Positions 33,925-42,803 of a stretch of DNA of 64,000 bases are shown here, piece after piece. Below the pieces are notes generated by a model, which saw only the letters and a list, made by a program, of their open reading frames with translations, ran no database searches and was not told where the DNA came from. Made by a program: the position numbers and the translations under genes. The first letter of the stretch is position 1; each line of letters opens with the position of its first letter. The DNA lies in the NCBI RefSeq assembly GCF_000308695.1, contig NZ_BAGG01000265.1, forward strand, positions 1 through 64,000. Direction: 5' to 3'. Origin of the DNA: Nocardia takedensis NBRC 100417. GTDB lineage: Bacteria > Actinomycetota > Actinomycetes > Mycobacteriales > Mycobacteriaceae.

Positions 33925-35387
33925 GCGATCACCTCGGCCAAGGTCTTGGACTCCAGGAACTCCTCGAGTCCCGCGCGGCCCATCTCACGTCCGATACCGG
34001 ACTGTTTGAAGCCGCCGAAGGGCGCGTCGGGGTGGAAGTAGCTGCCCCCGTTGATGCTGAAGGTGCCGGTGCGCACCCGCCGGGCGATCGCCCTGGCCCG
34101 GTCGGCGTCCGCGCCGAACACCGCGCCCGACAGACCGTAGACGGAGTTGTTGGCGATGCGGACCGCGTCCTCGTCGTCGGTGTAGGGGATCAGCGCCAGG
34201 ACGGGGCCGAAGACCTCCTCCTGGGCGATCTCGCTGTCGGGGTCGACGTTCGCGAGCAGCGTGGGCGCGTAGAAGAAGCCGGGGTCGAGCTTCTCGCCGC
34301 CGGTGACCAGCGTCGCGCCCGCCTCGACCGCCCGGCGCACCATGCCGTGCACCTTCTCCCGCTGGCGTTCGCTGATGAGCGGGCCCATGTAGGTCGTGGG
34401 TTCGTTGGGGTCGCCGTGCTTGACGTGGGCGAAGTTCGCCGCGATCAGTTGCGCGACCTGGTCGTGCTGGGCCTCGGGCACCAGCACGCGGGTGGTCAGC
34501 GCGCAACCCTGGCCCGCGTGGGTGACGATGGTGAAGGCCGCGAAGGTCGCCGCGGTGGTGAAGTCGGCGTCGTCGAGCAGGATCATCGCGGATTTGCCGC
34601 CCAGTTCCAGGAAGACGCGCTTGAGGGTGCCCGCCGCGGCGGCCATGATCTCGCGGCCGACCGGCGTGGACCCGGTGAAGGTCACCACGTCGACGTCGGG
34701 ATGGGTGGTCATGCGCTTGCCGACCTCGATGTCGGAGGAGCTGAGCACGTTGACCACGCCGGCCGGGATGTCGGTGTGCTCGGCGATGATCTCGCCCAGC
34801 GCCAGGGTGGACAGCGGGGTGTCGGGCGCGCCCTTGAGCACGACGGCGCAGCCCGCGGCCAGCGCGGGCGACAGTTTCGCCAGCGCCAACTGGTGCGGGT
34901 AGTTGTAGGCCGCGATGGCGCTGACGACGCCCGCCGCCTCCTTCTCCACCCACCGCGCGTGCTGCTTGCCGCGTACCTCCACCGGGCCCAGGTCCTCGGT
35001 GAAGGAGTAGCCCTCGAGCAGATCGGCGTAGTAGCGCACGATCTCGATGGGCGTCTCGAGCTGGTTGCCCTGGGTGAGCACGCGGGTCGCGCCGACTTCG
35101 GCGATGGTGAGCGCGCGCAACTGCTCGACGTTGTCGCGCAGGGCCTGGTGCAACTGGCGCAGGCAGTGCACCCGGAACTGCGTGTTCGTCGCCCAGTCGG
35201 TGGTGTCGAAGGCGCGGCGGGCGGCGGCGACGGCCGCGTCCACCTCCGCCACGCCCGCTTCGGGCGCGTATCCGTAGTGCTCGCCGGTCGCGGGATCCAG
35301 GGAGGCCAGCGTCCGCCCGGTCTCCACCAGCTGCCCGTCGATCAGCAGCCGCCGCGCCACCGTCACCGCTTGTTCCTGCGTTGACAT
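33921..35387 (-). CDS. Aldehyde dehydrogenase
   Basis: 488-residue NAD(P)-dependent enzyme, normal length. Seen: VVSAIAAYNYPHQLALAK cofactor and oxyanion Asn region (about 148-165), FTGSTPVGREI, general base Glu261 in LELGGKSA and nucleophile Cys295 in GQGCALTTR, plus EEVFGPVL and FGGFKQSGIGRE. It would oxidise an aldehyde made from the P450/mycofactocin-SDR alcohol products. It is the first gene of the minus-strand operon running to the thiolase. The ATG at 35387 follows GAGGAG. The divergent promoter carries two copies of GAGAAT half-site pairs. Confidence 0.95.
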   Translation of the reverse strand: MSTQEQAVTVARRLLIDGQLVETGRTLASLDPATGEHYGYAPEAGVAEVDAAVAAARRAFDTTDWATNTQFRVHCLRQLHQALRDNVEQLRALTIAEVGATRVLTQGNQLETPIEIVRYYADLLEGYSFTEDLGPVEVRGKQHARWVEKEAAGVVSAIAAYNYPHQLALAKLSPALAAGCAVVLKGAPDTPLSTLALGEIIAEHTDIPAGVVNVLSSSDIEVGKRMTTHPDVDVVTFTGSTPVGREIMAAAAGTLKRVFLELGGKSAMILLDDADFTTAATFAAFTIVTHAGQGCALTTRVLVPEAQHDQVAQLIAANFAHVKHGDPNEPTTYMGPLISERQREKVHGMVRRAVEAGATLVTGGEKLDPGFFYAPTLLANVDPDSEIAQEEVFGPVLALIPYTDDEDAVRIANNSVYGLSGAVFGADADRARAIARRVRTGTFSINGGSYFHPDAPFGGFKQSGIGREMGRAGLEEFLESKTLAEVIA

Positions 35388-35427
35388 CCCCGTCTCCTCG
35401 CTGAGTCCTACCTCGTCGCGGAAATCA

Positions 35428-35448
35428 CATTCTCACTTGTCGAGAATG
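35428..35448. promoter_or_regulatory. CATTCTC/GAGAATG half-site pair before the aldehyde dehydrogenase
   Basis: CATTCTC (35428-35434) and GAGAATG (35442-35448) form a perfect inverted repeat with arms reversed relative to the standard operator and a 7-bp spacer. It lies 41 bp upstream of the aldehyde dehydrogenase start. Confidence 0.5.
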
Positions 35449-35540
35449 ATACATTCGGTCGAGCGCACTGTAGCAACAACGCGAGAACCACACCAGGTTC
35501 GTTTCCGCCCGCTACCGCTGCTCTTGTCAACGTCAAAGCC

Positions 35541-35557
35541 TGAGAGTACGGTTCTCA
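35541..35557. promoter_or_regulatory. TGAGAGT-ACG-GTTCTCA operator before the 35.6 kb SDR
   Basis: The core GAGAGT-ACG-GTTCTC differs from the perfect site at 26737-26751 at two bases and keeps the ACG spacer. It lies 22 bp before the GTG start of the SDR and would control the long plus-strand operon. Confidence 0.6.
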
Positions 35558-35578
35558 CATCTGTAAAGGGAGATTCTT

Positions 35579-36322
35579 GTGTTGCAGACGACAGAGGACG
35601 AGGCGGCCTCGCGCGGACGCACGGCGGTGGTCACCGGCGGCGCGTCGGGCATCGGCCGCGGCATCGTCGACCGGCTGCGCGCCGAGGGCTACCGGGTCGC
35701 TGTCCTGGACCTGAACCCGCCCGACGACGACCCGCACGCCCACCGCGCCGACGTCACCGACCCCGACCAGGTCGCCGCCGCGCTCGACGCCGTGCGCGCC
35801 GACCTCGGCCCGATCACCATCCTGGTCAACTCGGCCGGACTCGAGGGCTTCGAGCGGTTCGCCAAGATCTCCTTCGACGTCTGGCAGCGGGTCGTCGAGG
35901 TCAACCTGCACGGCGTCTTCCACTGCGTGCAAGCGGTGCTGCCGGACATGGTGAACGCCAAATGGGGCCGCATCGTGAACATCTCGTCCTCGAGTACCCA
36001 TTCCGGACAGCCGTTCATGGCCCACTACGTCGCCGCCAAATCCGCGGTCAACGGGCTCACCAAAGCACTGGCCCTGGAACTGGGCCCCTCGGGCATCACC
36101 GTCAACGCCGTGCCGCCCGGCTTCATCGACACCCCCATGCTGCGCAAGAACGAACAGGCCCGCCGCCTCGGCGGCACGGTCGAGGACCACATCCAGCGCA
36201 CCCCGGTCCGCCGGATCGGCCTGCCCGCCGACATCGCGGCCGCCTGCGCCTTCCTGATCTCCGAGGACGCCGGCTACATCACCGGCCAGATCCTCGGCGT
36301 CAACGGCGGACGCAACACCTGA
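35579..36322 (+). CDS. Short-chain dehydrogenase/reductase
   Basis: 247-residue classical SDR. Seen: VVTGGASGIGRGI (about 18-30), NSAGLEG, the Ser region NISSSSTHSGQP, catalytic HYVAAKSAVNG, PPGFIDTPML and C-terminal YITGQILGVNGG. A beta-oxidation hydroxyacyl-CoA or ring-alcohol dehydrogenase role is likely. The GTG at 35579 follows AAAGGGAG. First gene of the plus-strand operon to about 45.2 kb and directly downstream of an operator. It differs from the mycofactocin type in having GGASGIG. Confidence 0.92.
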   Translation: MLQTTEDEAASRGRTAVVTGGASGIGRGIVDRLRAEGYRVAVLDLNPPDDDPHAHRADVTDPDQVAAALDAVRADLGPITILVNSAGLEGFERFAKISFDVWQRVVEVNLHGVFHCVQAVLPDMVNAKWGRIVNISSSSTHSGQPFMAHYVAAKSAVNGLTKALALELGPSGITVNAVPPGFIDTPMLRKNEQARRLGGTVEDHIQRTPVRRIGLPADIAAACAFLISEDAGYITGQILGVNGGRNT

Positions 36323-36350
36323 GCACGAAACCCGAACGAGAGGAACCACC

Positions 36351-37211
36351 GTGGGACGCGTAGAGGGCAAGGTCGCCTTCGTCACCGGAGCGGCGCGCGG
36401 CCAAGGCCGCAGCCACGCCGTCCGGTTGGCGGAGGAGGGCGCCGACATCATCGCCGTCGACATCTGCCGCGACATCGACACCATCGGCTACTCGCTGGCC
36501 ACCCCCGAGGATCTCGAGGAGACCGCGCGACTGGTGGAGAAGGCGGGCCGCCGGGTGATCGCCGAACAGGGCGACGTCCGCGACGCCGCCCGCCTGCGCG
36601 AGGTGATCGCGCGCGGCGTCACCGAATTCGGGCGTCTCGACATCGTCATCGCCCAGGCCGGCATCGCGGGCATGAAGGGTCAGCCGCAGTGGCAGGCGTG
36701 GTCCGATGTCATCGACACCAACCTCATCGGCGTCATCAACACCATCCAGGCCGCGCTGCCGCACCTGACCGAAGGGGCCTCCATCATCGCGACCGGTTCG
36801 GTCGCCGCGCTGATGGACATCGCCAAGGTCGACCAGCCGGGTCGCGACCCGGGCGGGGTGGCCTACGTGGTGGCCAAGCGTGGCCTCTCGCAGTACGTGC
36901 ACCACCTGGCCCTGCACCTGGCGCCGCAGAAGATCCGCGCCAACGTCATCCACCCGACCAACTGCGACACCCCGATGTTGCAGAGCGAGCCGATGTACCG
37001 CTCGTTCCGCCCGGATCTGCCGAATCCCACCAGGGCCGACGCCGAACCGGCCTTCGTCGTCCAGCAGGCCATGCCCGTGCCGTTCGTCGATCCCGGCGAC
37101 ATCAGCGCGGCCGTGCTGTTCCTGGCCTCGGAGGAGGCGCGTTTCATCACCGGCACCCAGCTGCGCGTGGACGCGGGCGGCTACCTGAAGTGGTACGACT
37201 ACCACATCTGA
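36351..37211 (+). CDS. Mycofactocin-coupled SDR family oxidoreductase
   Basis: 286 residues. Seen: GAARGQGRSHA (about 12-22), the insertion DIDTIGYSLATPEDLEETA, QAGIAG in place of NAG, catalytic AYVVAKRG and C-terminal ARFITGTQLRVDAGG. This marks the class whose NAD is not exchangeable and is reoxidised through mycofactocin. The GTG at 36351 follows AGAGGAA. It is followed 12 bp later by a ferredoxin and then a P450, so it likely oxidises that P450's alcohol product. Related to, but distinct from, the enzyme at 11490. Confidence 0.93.
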   Translation: MGRVEGKVAFVTGAARGQGRSHAVRLAEEGADIIAVDICRDIDTIGYSLATPEDLEETARLVEKAGRRVIAEQGDVRDAARLREVIARGVTEFGRLDIVIAQAGIAGMKGQPQWQAWSDVIDTNLIGVINTIQAALPHLTEGASIIATGSVAALMDIAKVDQPGRDPGGVAYVVAKRGLSQYVHHLALHLAPQKIRANVIHPTNCDTPMLQSEPMYRSFRPDLPNPTRADAEPAFVVQQAMPVPFVDPGDISAAVLFLASEEARFITGTQLRVDAGGYLKWYDYHI

Positions 37212-37223
37212 GAGGAAGATCCC

Positions 37224-37418
37224 GTGAAGGTCCACGTCGACCAGCAGCGCTGCCAGGGACACACCCTGTGCGCCATGATCGCGCCGGAGTCGTTCGCGCT
37301 CAGTGACATCGACGGCCACTCCACCCCGGTCGCGGACTCGGTTCCCGCCGACGCGCGGGATCGGGTGCGCGAAGCGGCGCACTCCTGCCCCGAGCGCGCG
37401 ATCTCCATCGACGAGTAG
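37224..37418 (+). CDS. Ferredoxin of the P450-partner type
   Basis: 64 residues. The ligand pattern is Cys10-x2-His13-x2-Cys16 and Cys55-Pro, the C-x2-H-x2-C-xn-CP form in which the second Cys of a 4Fe-4S site is His; this group usually holds a 3Fe-4S (or 3+1) cluster and donates electrons to P450s. It lies 6 bp before the P450 start, so it is almost certainly that enzyme's redox partner. A ferredoxin reductase is not encoded nearby. Start GTG at 37224. Confidence 0.95.
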   Translation: MKVHVDQQRCQGHTLCAMIAPESFALSDIDGHSTPVADSVPADARDRVREAAHSCPERAISIDE

Positions 37419-37424
37419 GCAGAG

Positions 37425-38780
37425 ATGACAGTCGAGAACCACGACACCGCACGCCGACAGCCGCAGTTCCACTTCGACCGCTACGCCCCGGAGTACCGGG
37501 AACGGTTCCAGGACATCACCGAGCAGATGCAGCAGCAGTGCCCGATGGCCTGGACCGACACCTACGACGGCCACTGGGTGGCGGCGGGCAATCGCGAGGT
37601 CTTCGAGCTCGCGCGCTGCCCGCACGTCTCCAACGACAACGATCCGCACGGCGTCCGCAAGGGCTACCAGGGCATTTCGATCCCGCCGCCGAACCGGGCG
37701 CGCGGCATCCGCGGCGGCATCCTGGAGATGGACGAGCCCGAACACCGCGAACTGCGCTCGGTGCTCAACCCGTACCTGTCCCCCGCGGCCGTGAAACGGT
37801 GGATTCCGTTCATCGACGAGGTGGTGCGGGCCGCGATCGACGAGCACATCGAGTCGGGGCGCATCGATTTCGTCGACGACCTGGCCAATGTGGTGCCCGC
37901 CGTACTCACCCTGGGCATGCTCGGCGTCCCGTTGGCCAAGTGGACCATCTACAACGAACCGGTGCACGCGGCGGTCTACACCCCGCCCGACTCCCCGGAC
38001 TATCCCCGGGTCGCCGAGATGCACCGCACCATGGGCATCGACCTGCTCACCAATCTGGCCGAGATCCGGCAGAATCCGCGCCCCGGGCTGATCCACGCGG
38101 TCGCGGGCGCGCAGGTCAACGGCGAGCCGCTGCCGGACATGGAGATCCTGGGCATGCTCAGCCTGCTCATCGGCGGCGGCTTCGACACCACCACCGCGCT
38201 CACCGCGCACGCGCTGGAATGGCTGTCCGAACATCCCGAACAGCGCGCGACGCTGAGTTTCGACCGGGACTTGCTGCTCGACTCGGCCACCGAGGAGTTC
38301 CTGCGGTTCTACACGCCCGCGCCCGGCGACGGCCGCACCATCGACGCCGACTGCACGGTGGCGGGCACCGAATTCAAGGAGGGCGAGCGTGTCTGGCTGT
38401 CCTGGGCGATGGCCAATCGCGACCCGGCGGTCTTCGAGGACCCGCAGACCATCGTGCTGGATCGCAAAGGCAACCGGCACTACAGCTTCGGACTCGGCAT
38501 CCACCGCTGCATCGGCTCCAACGTGGCCAGGACCGTGTTCAAGCGGATGCTGGTGGCCGTCTTCGACCGGATGCCCGACTTCCGGGCCATTCCGGAACAG
38601 ACCGTGCACTACGACACGATCGCGGTGATCCAAGGGATGCGGCACCTGCCCGCGACCTTCACCCCCGGCAAGCGGCTCGGTCCCGGACTCGAGGACACCT
38701 TGGCGAAGTTGCAGAAGGTCGTCGACGAGCAGCGGCTGGCCGAACCGGTCACCGTCAATCGCGAGACCGCCGAGATCTGA
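37425..38780 (+). CDS. Cytochrome P450
   Basis: 451 residues. Seen: helix I IGGGFDTTTAL (AG-x-(D/E)-T variant GGFDTT), the TEEFLRF ExxR region and heme loop FGLGIHRCIGSN with Cys362. A C-terminal extension of about 40 residues beyond the usual end is present. It acts with the ferredoxin just upstream, probably as a monooxygenase on a pathway intermediate. It differs strongly from the P450 at 12355, so at least two oxygenation steps are likely. The exact CYP family needs alignment. Confidence 0.94.
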   Translation: MTVENHDTARRQPQFHFDRYAPEYRERFQDITEQMQQQCPMAWTDTYDGHWVAAGNREVFELARCPHVSNDNDPHGVRKGYQGISIPPPNRARGIRGGILEMDEPEHRELRSVLNPYLSPAAVKRWIPFIDEVVRAAIDEHIESGRIDFVDDLANVVPAVLTLGMLGVPLAKWTIYNEPVHAAVYTPPDSPDYPRVAEMHRTMGIDLLTNLAEIRQNPRPGLIHAVAGAQVNGEPLPDMEILGMLSLLIGGGFDTTTALTAHALEWLSEHPEQRATLSFDRDLLLDSATEEFLRFYTPAPGDGRTIDADCTVAGTEFKEGERVWLSWAMANRDPAVFEDPQTIVLDRKGNRHYSFGLGIHRCIGSNVARTVFKRMLVAVFDRMPDFRAIPEQTVHYDTIAVIQGMRHLPATFTPGKRLGPGLEDTLAKLQKVVDEQRLAEPVTVNRETAEI

Positions 38781-38855
38781 TCGCCCACAGTTTCTTTCGA
38801 CCGGGGGACGCGCTTCGTGCGCGGCCCTCGGTCGCCGACTCCGGGAGGACCGACG

Positions 38856-40520
38856 TTGCCGGACGCACCTGCCTCGGGGCGACCGCTGCCCCTGCTGACC
38901 CTCGACACCGAGTTCTTCTGGACCTCGGGGGCCGACGGGGTGCTGCGCCTGCGGCACTGCCGCTCCTGTGACGCGCTGCAACATCCTCCGCAGCCGGTGT
39001 GCCGCTACTGCCGCGGCCACGATCTCGACGTCCGCGCGGTGTCGGGGGCGGCGACGCTGGCGAGTTTCACGGTCAACCACCGTTTCGGCGGCCCCGGCCT
39101 GCCCCCGCCGTACGTGGTGGCGACCGTGGCGCTGGTGGAGGACCCACGAATTCGACTGACCACCAACATCATCGACGCCGATCCCGCCGACCTGCGACTC
39201 GGCGCGCGGGTGCAAGTGGTCTTCGAACCGGACGGCGACGTCTGGCTGCCGCTGTTCCGCCTGTCCGCCGACCAGGCCGCCCCGGACCCGCTCCCGGTGG
39301 ACGAGATCGCGCCCGACCGCTTCGGCGAGCACATTCGGGTCGGACTGTCGCGCAGGAAGTTCGAGGACGAGGTCGCCCTGACCGGCGCGGGCATGTCCCG
39401 GATCGGCAGGCGGCTGATGGTCCCGCCGCTCGAACTGACCGTGGAAGCGTGTGAGAAGGCCGTCGCCGACGCCGGACTCACCTTCGCCGACATCGACGGC
39501 CTGTCCTCCTACCCCGGCGGCGGCAACCTCGGCGGCTTCGCCGAAGGCGGCGTGACCGCGCTCGAGGCCGCCCTGGGCCTGCGCCCCACCTGGCACAACG
39601 GCGGCATCGAGACCTTCGGCCCCGCGGGCTCGGTGATCGCGGCGATGACGGCGGTGGCGGCCGGACTGGCCCGGCACGTGCTGTGCTTCCGCACGGTGTG
39701 GGAGTCGACGTTCGGCGAGCTGATGAAAGCGGGCCGGATCACGCCCTCGGGCGGCCGGACCACCAGTTGGCTCGCGCCGTTCGGGGCCTCCTCGGCCGCG
39801 CACACCCTCGCACAGAAGGCGCAGCGGCACTTCCACGACTACGGGACGACCCGCGAGACCCTCGGCTGGATCGCGCTGAACCAGCGCGCCAACGCCGAAC
39901 TCGACCCCACCGCGGTCTACCGCTCCCCGATGACGATGGACGACTACCTGACCGCGCGTCCGGTGACCACCCCGTTCGGCCTCTACGACTGCGATGTGCC
40001 GTGCGACGGCGCGGTCGCGGTGATCGTCTCGGCGGTCGAGGCCGCGCGCGATCTGCCCGGCACTCCGGTGCTGGTGGAGGCCGTCGGCACCCAGATCGTG
40101 GAACGCCTGGAATGGGATCAGAGCACCCTGACCCACGAACCGCAGGTGCTCGGCCCGGCCGCGCACCTGTGGACGCGCACCGACCTGCGCCCCGCGGATG
40201 TCGACGTGGCCCAACTCTACGACGGGTTCACCTTCAACTGTCTGTCCTGGATCGAGGCGCTGGGCTTCTGCGGGATCGGCGAGGCCGCGGATTTCCTCGA
40301 GGGCGGCAAGAACATCGCGCGCGACGGCCTGCTGCCGCTCAACACCCACGGCGGCCAGCTCTCGCACGGCCGCACCCACGGGATGGGGCTGTTGCACGAG
40401 GCGATCGTCCAGTTGCGCGGCGCGGCCGGTCCGCGCCAGGTGGACGGCGCGCGGGTCGCGGTGGTCTCCAGCGGCGGGCTCACGCCGGGCGGCGCGATCC
40501 TGTTGCGCACCGAGACCTGA
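38856..40520 (+). CDS. DUF35 (zinc-ribbon/OB) - thiolase-like fusion, probable retro-aldolase
   Basis: 554 residues in two domains. Residues about 15-155 are DUF35: zinc ribbon Cys35-x2-Cys38 and Cys49-x2-Cys52, then an OB-fold (ASFTVNHRF...YVVATVALVEDP). From about 175 a SCP2-thiolase-like domain follows (LTGAGMSRIGRRL). The nucleophile loop reads ETFGPAGS, so the thiolase Cys is missing; the C-terminal part has GGQLSHGRTHGMG. This resembles Ltp2, the steroid side-chain retro-aldolase, which lacks the Cys and needs the DUF35 protein ChsH2; here both are one chain. Tyr455 in LYDGFT is a candidate catalytic residue. The TTG at 38856 is preferred because GGAGG lies 7 bp upstream; a GTG at 38817 lacks one. 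Confidence 0.85.
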   Translation: MPDAPASGRPLPLLTLDTEFFWTSGADGVLRLRHCRSCDALQHPPQPVCRYCRGHDLDVRAVSGAATLASFTVNHRFGGPGLPPPYVVATVALVEDPRIRLTTNIIDADPADLRLGARVQVVFEPDGDVWLPLFRLSADQAAPDPLPVDEIAPDRFGEHIRVGLSRRKFEDEVALTGAGMSRIGRRLMVPPLELTVEACEKAVADAGLTFADIDGLSSYPGGGNLGGFAEGGVTALEAALGLRPTWHNGGIETFGPAGSVIAAMTAVAAGLARHVLCFRTVWESTFGELMKAGRITPSGGRTTSWLAPFGASSAAHTLAQKAQRHFHDYGTTRETLGWIALNQRANAELDPTAVYRSPMTMDDYLTARPVTTPFGLYDCDVPCDGAVAVIVSAVEAARDLPGTPVLVEAVGTQIVERLEWDQSTLTHEPQVLGPAAHLWTRTDLRPADVDVAQLYDGFTFNCLSWIEALGFCGIGEAADFLEGGKNIARDGLLPLNTHGGQLSHGRTHGMGLLHEAIVQLRGAAGPRQVDGARVAVVSSGGLTPGGAILLRTET

Positions 40521-40604
40521 GGACCCCGCCCCCTGGACAGTCGATTACGACTGTCCCCCAACGCTATTCGACGGCGGCGACGAGCCGCCGGGAGGTGACC
40601 GCAG

Positions 40605-41123
40605 ATGATCGAGACCGATACCGCGCTGCTGCTGTTGCGGATCGTGGTGGGCGCCACCATGATCGCGCACGGCCTCAACCACTGGATCGGCGGCGGGAAG
40701 ATCGCGGGCACCGCGGGCTGGTTCGCGAGCCTGGGCCTGCGCAACGGCGTACTACAGGCGTGGCTGAGCGTGCTCACCGAGATCGGCGCGGGCGCGCTGC
40801 TGATCCTGGGCCTGCTCACACCTTTCGCCGCCGCCGCGGTGGTCGCGGTGATGCTGGTGGCCGGGTTGCTCGCGCACCGCCCCAACGGCTTCTTCGTCTT
40901 CCGCGAAGGCTACGAATACGTGCTGGTGCTGGCCGTCACCGCGGTGGCGCTGGGCCTGCTCGGACCGGGCCGGATCTCGCTCGACCACGCCGCCGACATC
41001 ACGATCACCGGGTGGGCGGGCGGCGGCGTCGCCCTGGGTCTGGGCGTACTGTCCACCCTGGGCCTGCTCGCCGTCTTCTACCGCCCCGCCCCCGCTCCCG
41101 CGACGGTCGAGGAGGTGCGCTGA
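40605..41123 (+). CDS. DoxX-family membrane protein
   Basis: 172 residues with about four hydrophobic segments and the DoxX pattern LLLLRIVVGATMIAHGLNHW at the start and GWFASLGL...EIGAGALLILGL. DoxX proteins are small quinone-related membrane proteins of uncertain function; some support respiratory electron flow. It overlaps the next dehydrogenase by TGATG, so it is co-translated with the catabolic operon. A link to reoxidising pathway electrons is possible but unproven. Confidence 0.88.
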   Translation: MIETDTALLLLRIVVGATMIAHGLNHWIGGGKIAGTAGWFASLGLRNGVLQAWLSVLTEIGAGALLILGLLTPFAAAAVVAVMLVAGLLAHRPNGFFVFREGYEYVLVLAVTAVALGLLGPGRISLDHAADITITGWAGGGVALGLGVLSTLGLLAVFYRPAPAPATVEEVR

Positions 41124-41941
41124 TGCGCGTCGGATTCATCGGACTCGGCAGCCAGGGCGGGCCGATGGCCCGCCGGATCGTCGAAGGCGGCTTCCCCACC
41201 ACGCTGTGGGCGCGACGGGCCGCCTCGCTCGAGCCCTACGCCGACACCGCCGCCGAGATCGCGGACTCCCCCGCCGCGTTGGCCGCGGCCAGTGACCTGG
41301 TGTGCCTGTGCGTCGTCGGCGACGACGACGTCCGCGAGGTCGCCACCGGGCCGGACGGCGTGCTCGCCGCGATGGCCGCGGGGTCGATCCTGGCCGTGCA
41401 CTCCACCGTCCACCCCGACACCTGCCGCGCCCTCGCGGAACTGGCCGCGCCCCGCGACATCTCGGTGATCGACGCGCCCGTCAGCGGCGGTGGACCCGCG
41501 GCCTCGGCGGGCAAGCTGCTCGTGATGGTCGGCGGCGCGAAGGAGGCCGTCGAACGGGCCCGGCCGGTCTTCGAGACCTACGCGAGCCCCGTCGTGCACC
41601 TGGGCGAGATCGGCTCCGGCCAGTCCGCGAAACTGCTGAACAACCTGCTGTTCACCGCGAATCTCGCCACCGCGCACGGCGCGCTGCGACTGGGCGCGGA
41701 TCTCGGCCTGGACCCGGGACGCCTGGGCGAGGTCATCACCCACGGCACCGCCGACAGCTTCGCGCTGGGCCGCATCGTCGCGGCGGGCGGCACCCTGGAC
41801 CGGTTGGCGGCGCACGCGGGCGACCTGCTGCGCAAGGACGTCGGCCTGGTCGCCGCCTTGGCCGAGGCCGCGGGCCTCACGCCGGGCATCGAACTCGGGG
41901 CCGCCGACGCCACGCTGGCGCTCATGCGCCGCGAACGCTGA
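41123..41941 (+). CDS. NAD(P)-dependent beta-hydroxyacid dehydrogenase (HIBADH-like)
   Basis: 272 residues. Seen: GFIGLGSQGGPMARRI Rossmann loop at 4-19, substrate motif DAPVSGGGPAASAGKL (about 119-134) and catalytic Lys170 in GSGQSAKLLNNLL. The family oxidises 3-hydroxyisobutyrate or related beta-hydroxyacids or reduces semialdehydes. It is followed by a second member 25 bp later. Start by TGATG overlap with DoxX. Length is slightly short of the usual 290-300 residues but all key motifs are present. Confidence 0.9.
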   Translation: MRVGFIGLGSQGGPMARRIVEGGFPTTLWARRAASLEPYADTAAEIADSPAALAAASDLVCLCVVGDDDVREVATGPDGVLAAMAAGSILAVHSTVHPDTCRALAELAAPRDISVIDAPVSGGGPAASAGKLLVMVGGAKEAVERARPVFETYASPVVHLGEIGSGQSAKLLNNLLFTANLATAHGALRLGADLGLDPGRLGEVITHGTADSFALGRIVAAGGTLDRLAAHAGDLLRKDVGLVAALAEAAGLTPGIELGAADATLALMRRER

Positions 41942-41966
41942 GACCTCGGACGCCCAGGAGGACACC

Positions 41967-42803
41967 GTGCGGATCGGATTCATCGGGGCCGGACGGATGG
42001 GCGCGCCCATGGCGGCGCGTCTGGCGGCGGCGGGCCACGAAGTGCGCGTGCTCGGCCGCACCGACGAAACGCGCTCCGCGCTCGCGGATCTCGGCCTCAC
42101 CGCCGTCGCCGACCCCACCGAGGTCGCCGACGGGGCCGACGCGGTGGTGCTCTGCGTGTTCAGCGACGAGCAGGTGCGCGCCGTGTGCCTGGACGGACCG
42201 CTGCTGGGCGCGCTCCCCCGCGGCGCGCTGCTGGTCGTGCACACCACAGGCGCACCGGACACCGTCGGCGCGGTCGCGGCGGCGGCCGCCCGCTACGGCG
42301 TCGGCGTCGTGGACGCGCCCGTCAGCGGCGGACCGCACGACATCGCGCGCGGGACGCTGACCGTCTTCCTCGGCGGCGGCGACGTCGAGATCGCCCGCGC
42401 GCGCGAGGTTCTCGGCGCGTACGCCGACCCGGTGCTGCACGTCGGGCCGCTCGGCGCGGGCCAGCGCGTCAAATTGGTGAACAACGCCCTGTTCGCCGCG
42501 CAGATCGGCCTGGTCGCCGAAGCCGTCCGCTTGGCGGGCGAACTCGGCGTCGAGGAGACCACCCTGCTCCACGCACTCCCCCATGCCAGCGGCGGCAGTC
42601 GGGCGCTGGCGGGCATCGCCGCCAAGGGCTCGGTCGACGGATTCGGTTCCGCCGTCGGTGAATTCCTGCGCAAGGACATCGCCGTCACCCGGGCGCTGGC
42701 AGGCGCGCTCGGCGCGAACCTGGGCCTGCTCGCCGCGGCGATCGAGGCGGGCGTCCCGCCCGAGGCCGCTTCCGCTCCGACCGAAGGACTCCCCCATGCC
42801 TGA
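41967..42803 (+). CDS. NAD(P)-dependent beta-hydroxyacid dehydrogenase (HIBADH-like), second copy
   Basis: 278 residues. Seen: GFIGAGRMGAPMAARL loop, DAPVSGGPHDIARGTL substrate motif and catalytic Lys169 in GAGQRVKLVNNAL. It is diverged from the neighbour at 41123, so they may form a heteromer or act on different hydroxyacids. GTG start at 41967 after AGGAGG. The C-terminus (PTEGLPHA) overlaps the next acyl-CoA dehydrogenase by 8 bp, pointing to tight translational coupling. Confidence 0.9.
   Translation: MRIGFIGAGRMGAPMAARLAAAGHEVRVLGRTDETRSALADLGLTAVADPTEVADGADAVVLCVFSDEQVRAVCLDGPLLGALPRGALLVVHTTGAPDTVGAVAAAAARYGVGVVDAPVSGGPHDIARGTLTVFLGGGDVEIARAREVLGAYADPVLHVGPLGAGQRVKLVNNALFAAQIGLVAEAVRLAGELGVEETTLLHALPHASGGSRALAGIAAKGSVDGFGSAVGEFLRKDIAVTRALAGALGANLGLLAAAIEAGVPPEAASAPTEGLPHA

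Noticed and set aside
36300..40397. A 1365-codon open frame on the minus strand
   Set aside because: It lies opposite five clear genes (SDR, ferredoxin, P450, DUF35-thiolase); its sequence is low-complexity Arg/Gly/His and matches the antisense of high-GC codons.
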